64,000 nucleotides of DNA from Muricauda sp. SCSIO 65647 (GTDB lineage: Bacteria; Bacteroidota; Bacteroidia; Flavobacteriales; Flavobacteriaceae), in contig NZ_CP091037.1 of assembly GCF_021534965.1 (NCBI RefSeq), forward strand, positions 846,501 through 910,500, read 5' to 3'. Positions 54,265 to 61,161 of the stretch are shown piece after piece. A program made the translations under genes and the position numbers. Below the pieces are notes generated by a model. That model had not been told where the DNA came from, ran no database searches, and was given only the letters and a program-made list of their open reading frames with translations. Every line of letters starts with the position of its first letter. Within the stretch, counting starts at the first letter, position 1.

Positions 54265-54348
54265 ATTAGCGTAAATTCTAATAGACTGTGGCACGATAAT
54301 TACTATTGATACTGTGCTTGTTAGCATTACCGCGGCCCAAATTGCTGT

Positions 54349-54375
54349 CAAAAATACGACATAGGCCGTATTTTT
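54349..54375 (-). promoter_or_regulatory. Possible -7 box and hairpin upstream of actA
   Basis: TATTTTTG (minus strand, 54349-54356) fits the -7 consensus and lies 84 bases upstream of the ATG. It overlaps an inverted repeat, AAAAATACG (54350-54358) and CGTATTTTT (54367-54375). No TTG is found at the usual distance, so this is a weak promoter or a regulated one. Confidence 0.35.
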
Positions 54376-54435
54376 TAAATGTTAAGGTATTTATAATATA
54401 CAATTTATAACTATTCTAAATAAGATGAAAAAAGT

Positions 54436-54463
54436 TTGTTTAAGGCTCAAAGAATTATTTTTG
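54436..54463 (+). promoter_or_regulatory. Promoter of the SPOR-domain gene
   Basis: TTG (54436-54438), a 17-base spacer and TATTTTTG (54456-54463) match the Bacteroidota promoter consensus. It lies downstream of an in-frame ATG at 54425 and upstream of ATG 54485, which shows that the second ATG is the real start. Confidence 0.65.
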
Positions 54464-54484
54464 TTTTCTTATAGTTCCATTTAC

Positions 54485-54868
54485 ATGAAAAATATCTCAA
54501 AAACCTTTGCCACAGTTGCATTTGCATTGGGTTTTTTCTTCATTGCAAAGGCCCAAGAGGGCACTGTGAACATTCAACAAGATGAACGAATCGACAAGCT
54601 GATGACCGTCTATAAATCGGTCAATTCAAAAGCGGAATTCTATCAAATTCAAGTAGGGTTCGGCAGTTACGAAAAAGCCCAAAATCTGAAATCACAGGTC
54701 GATATCGATTTTCCCGGATGGTATTCCAAAATCGAGTTTGAGTCCCCTACCTATCGTGTGCGTTTGGGCCGTTTCAAAACAAAACTTGAGGCCGAACGCA
54801 AGTTTCTGGAAGTGCGAAAAAAATATCCGAGTGCCATGTTGCTCAAACCCGAAAGTGACTCGCGCTGA
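54485..54868 (+). CDS. Exported SPOR-domain protein
   Basis: A 127-residue protein with a signal peptide (residues 1-22, AKAQ) and a SPOR domain at about 55-125: EFYQIQVGFGSYEKAQNL, YRVRLGRFKTKLEAERKF and KYPSAMLLKPE. SPOR domains bind glycan strands stripped of stem peptides at the division site. A small secreted SPOR protein next to the act operon and infB is often seen in Flavobacteriia. The start is ATG 54485, supported by the promoter between it and an upstream ATG at 54425. It converges on infB; the gap holds a weak hairpin. Confidence 0.86.
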   Translation: MKNISKTFATVAFALGFFFIAKAQEGTVNIQQDERIDKLMTVYKSVNSKAEFYQIQVGFGSYEKAQNLKSQVDIDFPGWYSKIEFESPTYRVRLGRFKTKLEAERKFLEVRKKYPSAMLLKPESDSR

Positions 54869-54877
54869 TTTTCTATG

Positions 54878-54904
54878 TTGGTCCACATAAGAACTGTGGC
54901 CCAA
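54878..54904. terminator. Possible shared terminator hairpin between SPOR gene and infB
   Basis: TTGGTCCACA and TGTGGCCCAA are inverted with one mismatch around TAAGAAC, between two convergent genes. No T tract follows on either strand, so termination would be weak. Confidence 0.3.
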
Positions 54905-54918
54905 TGAATCGATAAGGC

Positions 54919-57543
54919 TTACAGTTTTTTCTTGACGGCCACCTCTTGGAAAGCTTCTAGGGTATCACCCTCTTTGACATCATTGTAGTTCTTGACCTGA
55001 ATACCGCAATCATAACCTTTTGCCACTTCTTTCACGTCATCTTTGAAGCGTTTCAGCGAGGCCAGCTCACCTGTAAAGATGACCACGCCATCCCTGATGA
55101 GGCGAATCTGGGAATTTCTAAAGATTTTACCACTGGTCACCATACAACCTGCAATGGTTCCGATCTTAGAAATCTTGAACGTTTCGCGCACTTCGGCCGT
55201 ACCCGTTACTTCTTCCTTGATTTCAGGTGACAACATGCCTTCCATCGCATCTTTCAAGTCGTTGATGGCATCATAGATGATCGAGTAGGTTCTGATGTCG
55301 ATCTCTTCTTTTTCGGCTATATCGCGGGCATTGCCCATGGGTCGTACATTGAAGCCGATAATGACGGCATCGGAAGCACTTGCCAACAATACATCTGATT
55401 CTGTTATGGCACCGACACCCTTATGGATAATGTTTACCTGAATCTCATCGGTGGAAAGTTTTTGGAAAGAATCGGTCAACGCTTCAACGGAACCATCGAC
55501 ATCTCCCTTCAAAATAATGTTCAGTTCTTTGAATTCGCCAAGCGCGATACGTCTTCCGATTTCATCCAATGTAATATGACGCTGTGTCCTGACCGACTGC
55601 TCACGCTGTAACTGGGAGCGTTTTGCGGCGATCTGTTTGGCTTCACGCTCATCTTCAAGTACATTGAACTTGTCACCAGCCTGCGGGGCACCATCCAATC
55701 CCAATACCGAGATAGGGGTGGCAGGGCTCACTTGCTTCACATTCTTTCCACGCTCATCGTGCATTGCCTTGATCTTACCGCTATGGGTACCCGCCAAAAG
55801 GTAATCGCCTATTTTAAGGGTACCTTCTTGTACCAGAACCGTAGAGACATATCCACGGCCTTTGTCCAAAAAGGCTTCCACCACGGTACCATTGGCCAAC
55901 TTGTCAGGATTGGCTTTCAACTCAAGCAATTCAGCTTCCAACAGTACTTTCTCAAGCAACTCATTTATGCCCTCACCTGTTTTGGCCGAAATATCGTGTG
56001 ATTGAATTTTACCTCCCCAATCTTCCACAAGCAAATTCATGCCGGCCAATCCTTCTTTGATCTTATCTGGATTCGCAGTAGGCCTGTCTATCTTGTTGAT
56101 GGCAAAGACAATCGGCACCCCGGCCGCCTGGGCGTGGCTAATGGCCTCTTTGGTCTGGGGCATGATATCATCATCGGCAGCCACTACAATAATGGCAATA
56201 TCGGTTACTTGGGCACCTCTGGCACGCATCGCGGTAAACGCTTCGTGGCCCGGTGTATCAAGAAAAGTGATTTTTTGTCCACCTTCCAATGTGACACCAT
56301 AGGCGCCGATATGCTGGGTGATACCCCCACTTTCACCAGCGATGACATTTTCTTTTCTGATGTAATCGAGCAAAGAGGTCTTACCGTGATCAACGTGGCC
56401 CATCACCGTGACAATGGGAGCCCTTGGCTTCAAATCTTCAGGATTGTCTTCTTCAACTTCGATGGCCTCTTCAATCTTGGCGGTCACAAATTCTACCTCG
56501 TAACCAAACTCTTCAGCGACAATGCTGAGCGTTTCGGCATCAAGTCTTTGGTTCATGGTCACCATGATACCCAGTGACATACAGGCCGAGATGATCTCTG
56601 TAGTCGAGACGTCCATCATAGTGGCGACCTCGTTCACGGTCACAAACTCGGTCACTTTCAATATCTTGCTCTCGAGTTCTTGCTGCTCTAGATCTTTTTC
56701 TGTCTGTTGGCGGTGGAGGTCTCTCTTTTCCCTTCTGTATTTTGCGCCCTTGCCCTTGCTTGATTTTCCTTGGAGTTTTTCAAGGGTTTCACGCACCTGC
56801 TTTTGCACTTCTTCTTCTGTGGGCTCTACCTTTGGGGCACTGAAACGCTGCCCCTTTTGACCCCTTCTGGCTTTGCCGTTGGCGGCCTTATCGGAAGCGG
56901 TTTTGCTCACAATACGCTTTCTGCGTTTTTTTCTGTCAGCAGCAGCATCGGGTTTGCTCTCCTCTTTTTTCTTTTTTGGTTTGTCGAATTTCGAAAGATC
57001 GATTTTATCTCCGGTAATCTTTGGCCCCGAAAGTTTTTGGTACTGCGTTTCAATGGCCTGGGGCTTGGGAGCAGGTTCAACTTCTTTTTTGACCTCTTTG
57101 GGCTCAGGCTTTACAACCTCTTTGGGTTTTTCTTCAACCTTGGCCTTGGGCTTTTCCTCAACCTTTGGTTCAGGCTTTTTTTCGAGGTCTATTTTACCTA
57201 CCGTTTTGGGTCCTGAAAGTTCTGCTTTTGCCTTGATTACCTCGGCAGTGCCACTCCTTTTTTCACGTGCCAGACGACGCTCTTCTTGCTCTTGCTCTAT
57301 CTGAATACGGAGTGCTTCCTTTTCTTTGAGCTTCTCTTCGGCCACCTCTTTTGAAGCTACCTTTTTGCTCTTATCGGTCTGGAACTCATCTAACAGTACT
57401 TGGTACACTTCATCACTGATCTTTGTCGTGGGCCTTGCTTCTACCTCATGTCCCTGAGAAGCTAGATAATCCACGGCACGATCCAGTGAAATGTTCAATT
57501 CCCTGAGTACCTTGTTTAATCTTATTGATGGGTTTCCTGCCAT
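54919..57543 (-). CDS. infB: Translation initiation factor IF-2
   Basis: An 874-residue GTPase that brings initiator tRNA to the small subunit. The N-terminal IF2_N fold ([21 protein letters not shown]) is followed by a long charged, low-complexity region (about residues 70-290, rich in Lys, Glu and Pro), a second N-terminal domain, and the G domain beginning [20 protein letters not shown] with DTPGHEAF and NKIDRP. The C-terminal domains II-IV end normally ([13 protein letters not shown]). It is the last gene of the rimP-nusA-infB operon, 42 bases after nusA. The start [11 protein letters not shown] is clear. Confidence 0.97.
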   Translation of the reverse strand: MAGNPSIRLNKVLRELNISLDRAVDYLASQGHEVEARPTTKISDEVYQVLLDEFQTDKSKKVASKEVAEEKLKEKEALRIQIEQEQEERRLAREKRSGTAEVIKAKAELSGPKTVGKIDLEKKPEPKVEEKPKAKVEEKPKEVVKPEPKEVKKEVEPAPKPQAIETQYQKLSGPKITGDKIDLSKFDKPKKKKEESKPDAAADRKKRRKRIVSKTASDKAANGKARRGQKGQRFSAPKVEPTEEEVQKQVRETLEKLQGKSSKGKGAKYRREKRDLHRQQTEKDLEQQELESKILKVTEFVTVNEVATMMDVSTTEIISACMSLGIMVTMNQRLDAETLSIVAEEFGYEVEFVTAKIEEAIEVEEDNPEDLKPRAPIVTVMGHVDHGKTSLLDYIRKENVIAGESGGITQHIGAYGVTLEGGQKITFLDTPGHEAFTAMRARGAQVTDIAIIVVAADDDIMPQTKEAISHAQAAGVPIVFAINKIDRPTANPDKIKEGLAGMNLLVEDWGGKIQSHDISAKTGEGINELLEKVLLEAELLELKANPDKLANGTVVEAFLDKGRGYVSTVLVQEGTLKIGDYLLAGTHSGKIKAMHDERGKNVKQVSPATPISVLGLDGAPQAGDKFNVLEDEREAKQIAAKRSQLQREQSVRTQRHITLDEIGRRIALGEFKELNIILKGDVDGSVEALTDSFQKLSTDEIQVNIIHKGVGAITESDVLLASASDAVIIGFNVRPMGNARDIAEKEEIDIRTYSIIYDAINDLKDAMEGMLSPEIKEEVTGTAEVRETFKISKIGTIAGCMVTSGKIFRNSQIRLIRDGVVIFTGELASLKRFKDDVKEVAKGYDCGIQVKNYNDVKEGDTLEAFQEVAVKKKL

Positions 57544-57585
57544 AAAAAGTTCGCTATCCCTTTAAAATTCGCTGCTAATATAAGT

Positions 57586-58818
57586 CTAATCTTCAAATTC
57601 CTCTTTAAGGATCCGTATGACCTCAGCCACTGTCTCCTCTTCCAAATCGGTACGCTTCACCAAATCATCTGCCTCTTGCTCAAGTACGCTTCGAGCGGTA
57701 TCCAATCCGATTTTTTTGAACTCCTCGATGATCCATGCATCGATTTCATCAGAGAACTCGGTCAATTCGACATCTTCTTCGACCCCTTCCCTGAACACAT
57801 CGATTTCATAACCGGTCAGCTGTCCTGCCAAACGGATGTTATGCCCCCCACGGCCAATGGCCTTTGAAACCTCTTCTGGCTTCAAATACACTTGGGCGGT
57901 CATCTTTTCATCATTGAGCTTTACGGATGTTACCCGTGCCGGGCTCAACGCACGTGTGACCATCAACTGTGGATTGTTCGTCCAGTTGATGACATCAATA
58001 TTTTCATTGCCAAGCTCACGTACAATTCCATGTATTCGCGATCCCTTCATGCCCACACAGGCACCCACAGGGTCGATTCTATCATCATACGAGTCAACGG
58101 CAACCTTTGCTTTTTCACCGGGTATGCGCACCACCTTCTTGACGGTGATCAAACCATCGAACACTTCCGGAATCTCTTGAAAGAACAACTGTTCTAAAAA
58201 CTTTGGTGAGGTACGCGACATGATAATGGCCGGCTTATTGCCCTTCAATTCGACACTTTCGATGATGCCACGAACATTGTCACCTTTTCTAAAGAAGTCA
58301 GAGGGTATCTGCCTTTCTTTCGGAAGGATGATCTCATTGCCCTCGTCATCAAGCAAAATAATCGCTTTGTGACGTATGTGGTGCACCTCTGCCGTATAGA
58401 TTTCACCCTCAAGATCTTTGAACTGTTTGTAGATAGTGGTATTATCGTGCTCATGAATTTTGGCAATGAGGTTTTGGCGCAAAGCCAAGATGGCCCTACG
58501 GCCAAGATCCATCAATTTCACCTCTTCAGACACATCTTCACCCACTTCAAAGTCAGGCTCGATTTTTCTTGCCGCCGTAAGCGAAATCTGTTCATTGGGC
58601 TCTTCAACCTCACCATCTTCAACCACTATTCGGTTTCTCCAAATCTCGAGATCGCCCTTGTCAGGGTTGATAATGATGTCAAAGTTCTCGTCAGATCCAA
58701 ATTTTTTCTTCAACGCATTGCGAAACACTTCCTCAAGAATGGCCATCAACGTTACCCTGTCAATGAACTTGTCATCTTTGAACTCGGAAAAAGATTCGAT
58801 GAGCGCAAGATTTTCCAT
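57586..58818 (-). CDS. nusA: Transcription termination/antitermination factor NusA
   Basis: A 410-residue RNA polymerase-associated factor. The N-terminal domain (residues 1-125) binds the polymerase; it is followed by an S1 domain (about 130-200, GEIYTAEVHHIRHKAIILLDDEG) and two KH domains (about 230-340; VDSYDDRIDPVGACVGMKGSRIHGIVREL and VSKAIGRGGHNIRLAGQLTGYEIDV). The C-terminal acidic repeats of E. coli NusA are absent, as usual outside gamma-proteobacteria; a short helical region ends the protein. It lies 10 bases after rimP. NusA stimulates hairpin-dependent termination, which is relevant to the leader hairpin upstream of rimP. Confidence 0.97.
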   Translation of the reverse strand: MENLALIESFSEFKDDKFIDRVTLMAILEEVFRNALKKKFGSDENFDIIINPDKGDLEIWRNRIVVEDGEVEEPNEQISLTAARKIEPDFEVGEDVSEEVKLMDLGRRAILALRQNLIAKIHEHDNTTIYKQFKDLEGEIYTAEVHHIRHKAIILLDDEGNEIILPKERQIPSDFFRKGDNVRGIIESVELKGNKPAIIMSRTSPKFLEQLFFQEIPEVFDGLITVKKVVRIPGEKAKVAVDSYDDRIDPVGACVGMKGSRIHGIVRELGNENIDVINWTNNPQLMVTRALSPARVTSVKLNDEKMTAQVYLKPEEVSKAIGRGGHNIRLAGQLTGYEIDVFREGVEEDVELTEFSDEIDAWIIEEFKKIGLDTARSVLEQEADDLVKRTDLEEETVAEVIRILKEEFED

Positions 58819-58828
58819 TTTTAACCAA

Positions 58829-59290
58829 TTAAAATTTTAAAACCACTTTTGCTTCTTCAATATCAGTCAAGGCTATTTCTTGCCTTTTCTGAACTGTTTG
58901 TTTGCCCTTGCCCACTGGCTTGGGTTCACGAGCTTTCCACTCGATCGTTATGCTATCATCAGAGGCCGAGGTCAATACGCCCTCAAATTCTGCGTTAGTT
59001 GTCTTTATCTTCAATTTTCGGCCGACATTTTTTTTGTACTGTCGGGCATAGACCAAAGGTGCCGTTGCACCCGCCGAGGTAACCTCCAAAGAAAAATCTT
59101 CTTCTTCCCTATCAAGGTTGTGTTCAATGGCCCTGCTCACATCGATACAGTTTTCTAGGCTTACCCCTTCATCACCATCGATTACCACCTTTATCTTGTT
59201 GTCGGATGAAATGGAAAAATCGATCAAAAAAAGTGATTCGTTCTTCTTCAAAACATCGTGCAAAAGCTCGGCAACCTTGTCTTTCAGCAT
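58829..59290 (-). CDS. rimP: Ribosome maturation factor RimP
   Basis: A 153-residue protein needed for assembly of the 30S subunit. The N-terminal domain has KVVIDGDEGVSLENCIDVSRAIEHNLD and SLEVTSAGATAPL (the usual SPG triad reads SAG here), and the C-terminal SH3-like domain has GRKLKIKT and EFEGVLTSASDDSITIEW. The length is typical. It starts the rimP-nusA-infB operon; promoter and a hairpin lie in its 5' region. Confidence 0.94.
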   Translation of the reverse strand: MLKDKVAELLHDVLKKNESLFLIDFSISSDNKIKVVIDGDEGVSLENCIDVSRAIEHNLDREEEDFSLEVTSAGATAPLVYARQYKKNVGRKLKIKTTNAEFEGVLTSASDDSITIEWKAREPKPVGKGKQTVQKRQEIALTDIEEAKVVLKF

Positions 59291-59297
59291 AGATTTA

Positions 59298-59328
59298 AGT
59301 AATAAAAGAGGGGACTCGAAGTCCCCTC
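59298..59328 (-). terminator. Hairpin with T tract upstream of rimP (terminator or attenuator)
   Basis: GAGGGGACT (59308-59316) pairs perfectly with AGTCCCCTC (59320-59328) around a 3-base loop, and TTTTATTACTT follows on the minus strand. It is 17 bases upstream of the rimP ATG and downstream of the likely rimP promoter, so it could end transcripts of the preceding potassium channel gene, act as an attenuator of the operon, or both. Confidence 0.8.
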
Positions 59329-59357
59329 ATGAATACTTTACTATCCGTTCAGTGGTG

Positions 59358-59386
59358 CAAATATACGATAAATCTGCTGTCTACAA
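59358..59386 (-). promoter_or_regulatory. Promoter of rimP-nusA-infB
   Basis: On the minus strand TTG (59384-59386), an 18-base spacer and TATATTTG (59358-59365) form a near-perfect Bacteroidota promoter. It lies between the potassium channel stop (59413) and the hairpin at 59308-59328, 68 bases upstream of the rimP ATG. Confidence 0.75.
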
Positions 59387-59412
59387 AATCGTGCTGTAGA
59401 AGAGTGGTTCGT

Positions 59413-60084
59413 TCATTTCTCTTTTTCAGAATGCCTGATATATTTTTCGACCACGACCGCGGTTACTATCACCAAATAGAACTGGCCGACCAGCCCTACC
59501 AACATCGCCGCTTTTTGCGCAATGGGAACTACCGGAACAATCTCCCCGTAGCCTATGGTCAACAAAGTGATGTACGAATAATACAGTATGGCCTCACTGA
59601 ACACGCCCATATCTTTATTCTCCAACAATATGCCCTGAAATGCCCCTGGATGTGTCAACTCAATGGACATGAACAGAAAAAATGCCAAAAAGCCCAATGA
59701 GATATAACCGCTCATCAAACCCATAATGACGTTCTTGTTCACGTATTTGGCCCGCCATACTTGTTGAATGATGTTCCAGGTCACGGCGATATGGAACACA
59801 AAATAAATCGATAGACGCATCAAAATGTTTTCTTGTGATTCTTGCCTATTGATCATCGCACTACCAAAAATGATGGCCGAGGCGATAAACAACAGTATAA
59901 AAAACCAGGTCAGCCGCTTGCGCTTTGAAATCATCAAAATACCGGCAAGTATGCTTATCAAATAAAGTATTGGCAATACGGTAAACTCAAAAAAATCGGC
60001 GGGCACCAATAATGACCCAAAAAGTATGGCCAATTGGGTGCAAAGAAAAATTTCAAAACGATATTTATATAATTTCTCGATCAT
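59413..60084 (-). CDS. Two-pore-motif potassium channel protein (Ion_trans_2)
   Basis: A 223-residue membrane protein with six or seven helices, the last pair flanking a potassium selectivity filter TIGYGE (176-181). The pore helix SYITLLT before it and the last helix IAQKAAMLVGLVGQFYLVIVTAVVV after it give one pore loop per subunit, so a tetramer is expected. The first five helices resemble a sensor-like membrane domain without an Arg-rich S4. No cyclic-nucleotide-binding or RCK domain is fused, although the gene overlaps an adenylate cyclase gene by 20 bases. It is the last gene of that unit. Confidence 0.85.
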   Translation of the reverse strand: MIEKLYKYRFEIFLCTQLAILFGSLLVPADFFEFTVLPILYLISILAGILMISKRKRLTWFFILLFIASAIIFGSAMINRQESQENILMRLSIYFVFHIAVTWNIIQQVWRAKYVNKNVIMGLMSGYISLGFLAFFLFMSIELTHPGAFQGILLENKDMGVFSEAILYYSYITLLTIGYGEIVPVVPIAQKAAMLVGLVGQFYLVIVTAVVVEKYIRHSEKEK

Positions 60085-61159
60085 AGTTCAAAATGGAATG
60101 GATCTTGACCTCTTTTTGCTTTCCCTTTAACAGCACGCTTCCCAAGAATTTCGTAGCTGATTGGGCATCATCATGCAAATCATTAAGGAGCTTTTCAGAA
60201 ATCAACAGGGTGACATTATGTGTGTTGCACTCTGCCTGTATTCGAGCTGATGTGTTTATGACGTCACCGTGGTAGGCTACTTCCTTTTTTATCACCCCAA
60301 CTTCGGCGACCATAAGCACACCACCGTGCAAACCGGCCTTAAACTCAGGGGAAGTCCCGTATTTGTTTATGTAGTAGTCATTTTTATCGAGCAATTTTTG
60401 TTTGAAAGCAAAAAAAAGTCGGACACAATTATTGTTCGACAACCCTTTTTCATAAGGCCAACTCAGCACGGCTTCGTCACCAACATATTGATAAATTTCG
60501 GCGTCGTAACCAGGCACTACTTCATTCAAATCATAGAAACAATCTTGAATCAATTGGCTATACTTGAAGTGCCCAAGCTTTTCAGCAATGGTCGTTGAAG
60601 ATTTAAGGTCTAAAAACATAAAAATACGTTTCTCTTCTTTTGGCTTCCTGTATTTTCCGAAAAGCATTTTCAAGAAAACGCCTTTGCCAAATTTGTCGTT
60701 CGCAATTTGAATAAACGATGAGACCAATGTAGCCAAAGCAATGTATATGATGATTGTCCAAAAGGTTTTGTCGTATACCCACCATCCTCTATTGTTGTTA
60801 ATCCCCATGTCGTAAACCAGATTACTTATTTCAATGGTCAGGGTCGAAAGAAATACAATGGTAATAAGGTATATGAAAGAGCTTATAATTAAATTCAGCC
60901 CGATTGAGACCTTTTTAGAGAGGTATTTATCTAAAAAGAATTCTATAAATGCACTGAGAAAACCAATACCTAGGCCGAAAAGCACGAACATAGATAGCGC
61001 TCTGGAAAAGCTATATTCAACAGGAGTTGATACCCCCTCTTCTTCTGAAAGGCCGTAGTATCTAAAAATGGCAAAAAGTGCCATGGCAATTATCCAAAAA
61101 ACAACTGACCGCCCAAGCTGTTTAAAAAACTCTTTCAGGTTCTTGTTTTGATAATTCAT
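60065..61159 (-). CDS. Membrane-anchored class III adenylate cyclase
   Basis: A 364-residue cyclase with four transmembrane helices (about 18-35, 53-77, 85-108, 131-152) and a C-terminal catalytic domain (about 178-350). The metal-binding aspartates are Asp184 (MFLDLKSST) and Asp228 (YVGDEAVLSW). The transition-state Asn302 and Arg306 lie in INTSARIQ. Lys274 (EFKAG) and Asp299 (YHGD) are the pair that selects ATP over GTP, so cAMP is the likely product. ATG 61159 lies two bases after the RND gene stop; a GTG overlapping that stop is possible. Coupled downstream to the potassium channel gene by a 20-base overlap. Confidence 0.88.
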   Translation of the reverse strand: MNYQNKNLKEFFKQLGRSVVFWIIAMALFAIFRYYGLSEEEGVSTPVEYSFSRALSMFVLFGLGIGFLSAFIEFFLDKYLSKKVSIGLNLIISSFIYLITIVFLSTLTIEISNLVYDMGINNNRGWWVYDKTFWTIIIYIALATLVSSFIQIANDKFGKGVFLKMLFGKYRKPKEEKRIFMFLDLKSSTTIAEKLGHFKYSQLIQDCFYDLNEVVPGYDAEIYQYVGDEAVLSWPYEKGLSNNNCVRLFFAFKQKLLDKNDYYINKYGTSPEFKAGLHGGVLMVAEVGVIKKEVAYHGDVINTSARIQAECNTHNVTLLISEKLLNDLHDDAQSATKFLGSVLLKGKQKEVKIHSILNYDREII

Positions 61160-61161
61160 CA

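Noticed and set aside
54425-54484. Upstream ATG that would lengthen the SPOR protein by 20 residues
   Set aside because: A good promoter (54436-54463) lies within this extension, and a proper signal peptide begins at ATG 54485.
56002-56577. A 191-codon plus-strand frame inside infB
   Set aside because: Antisense to the G domain of IF-2, which is highly conserved; no independent evidence for a gene.
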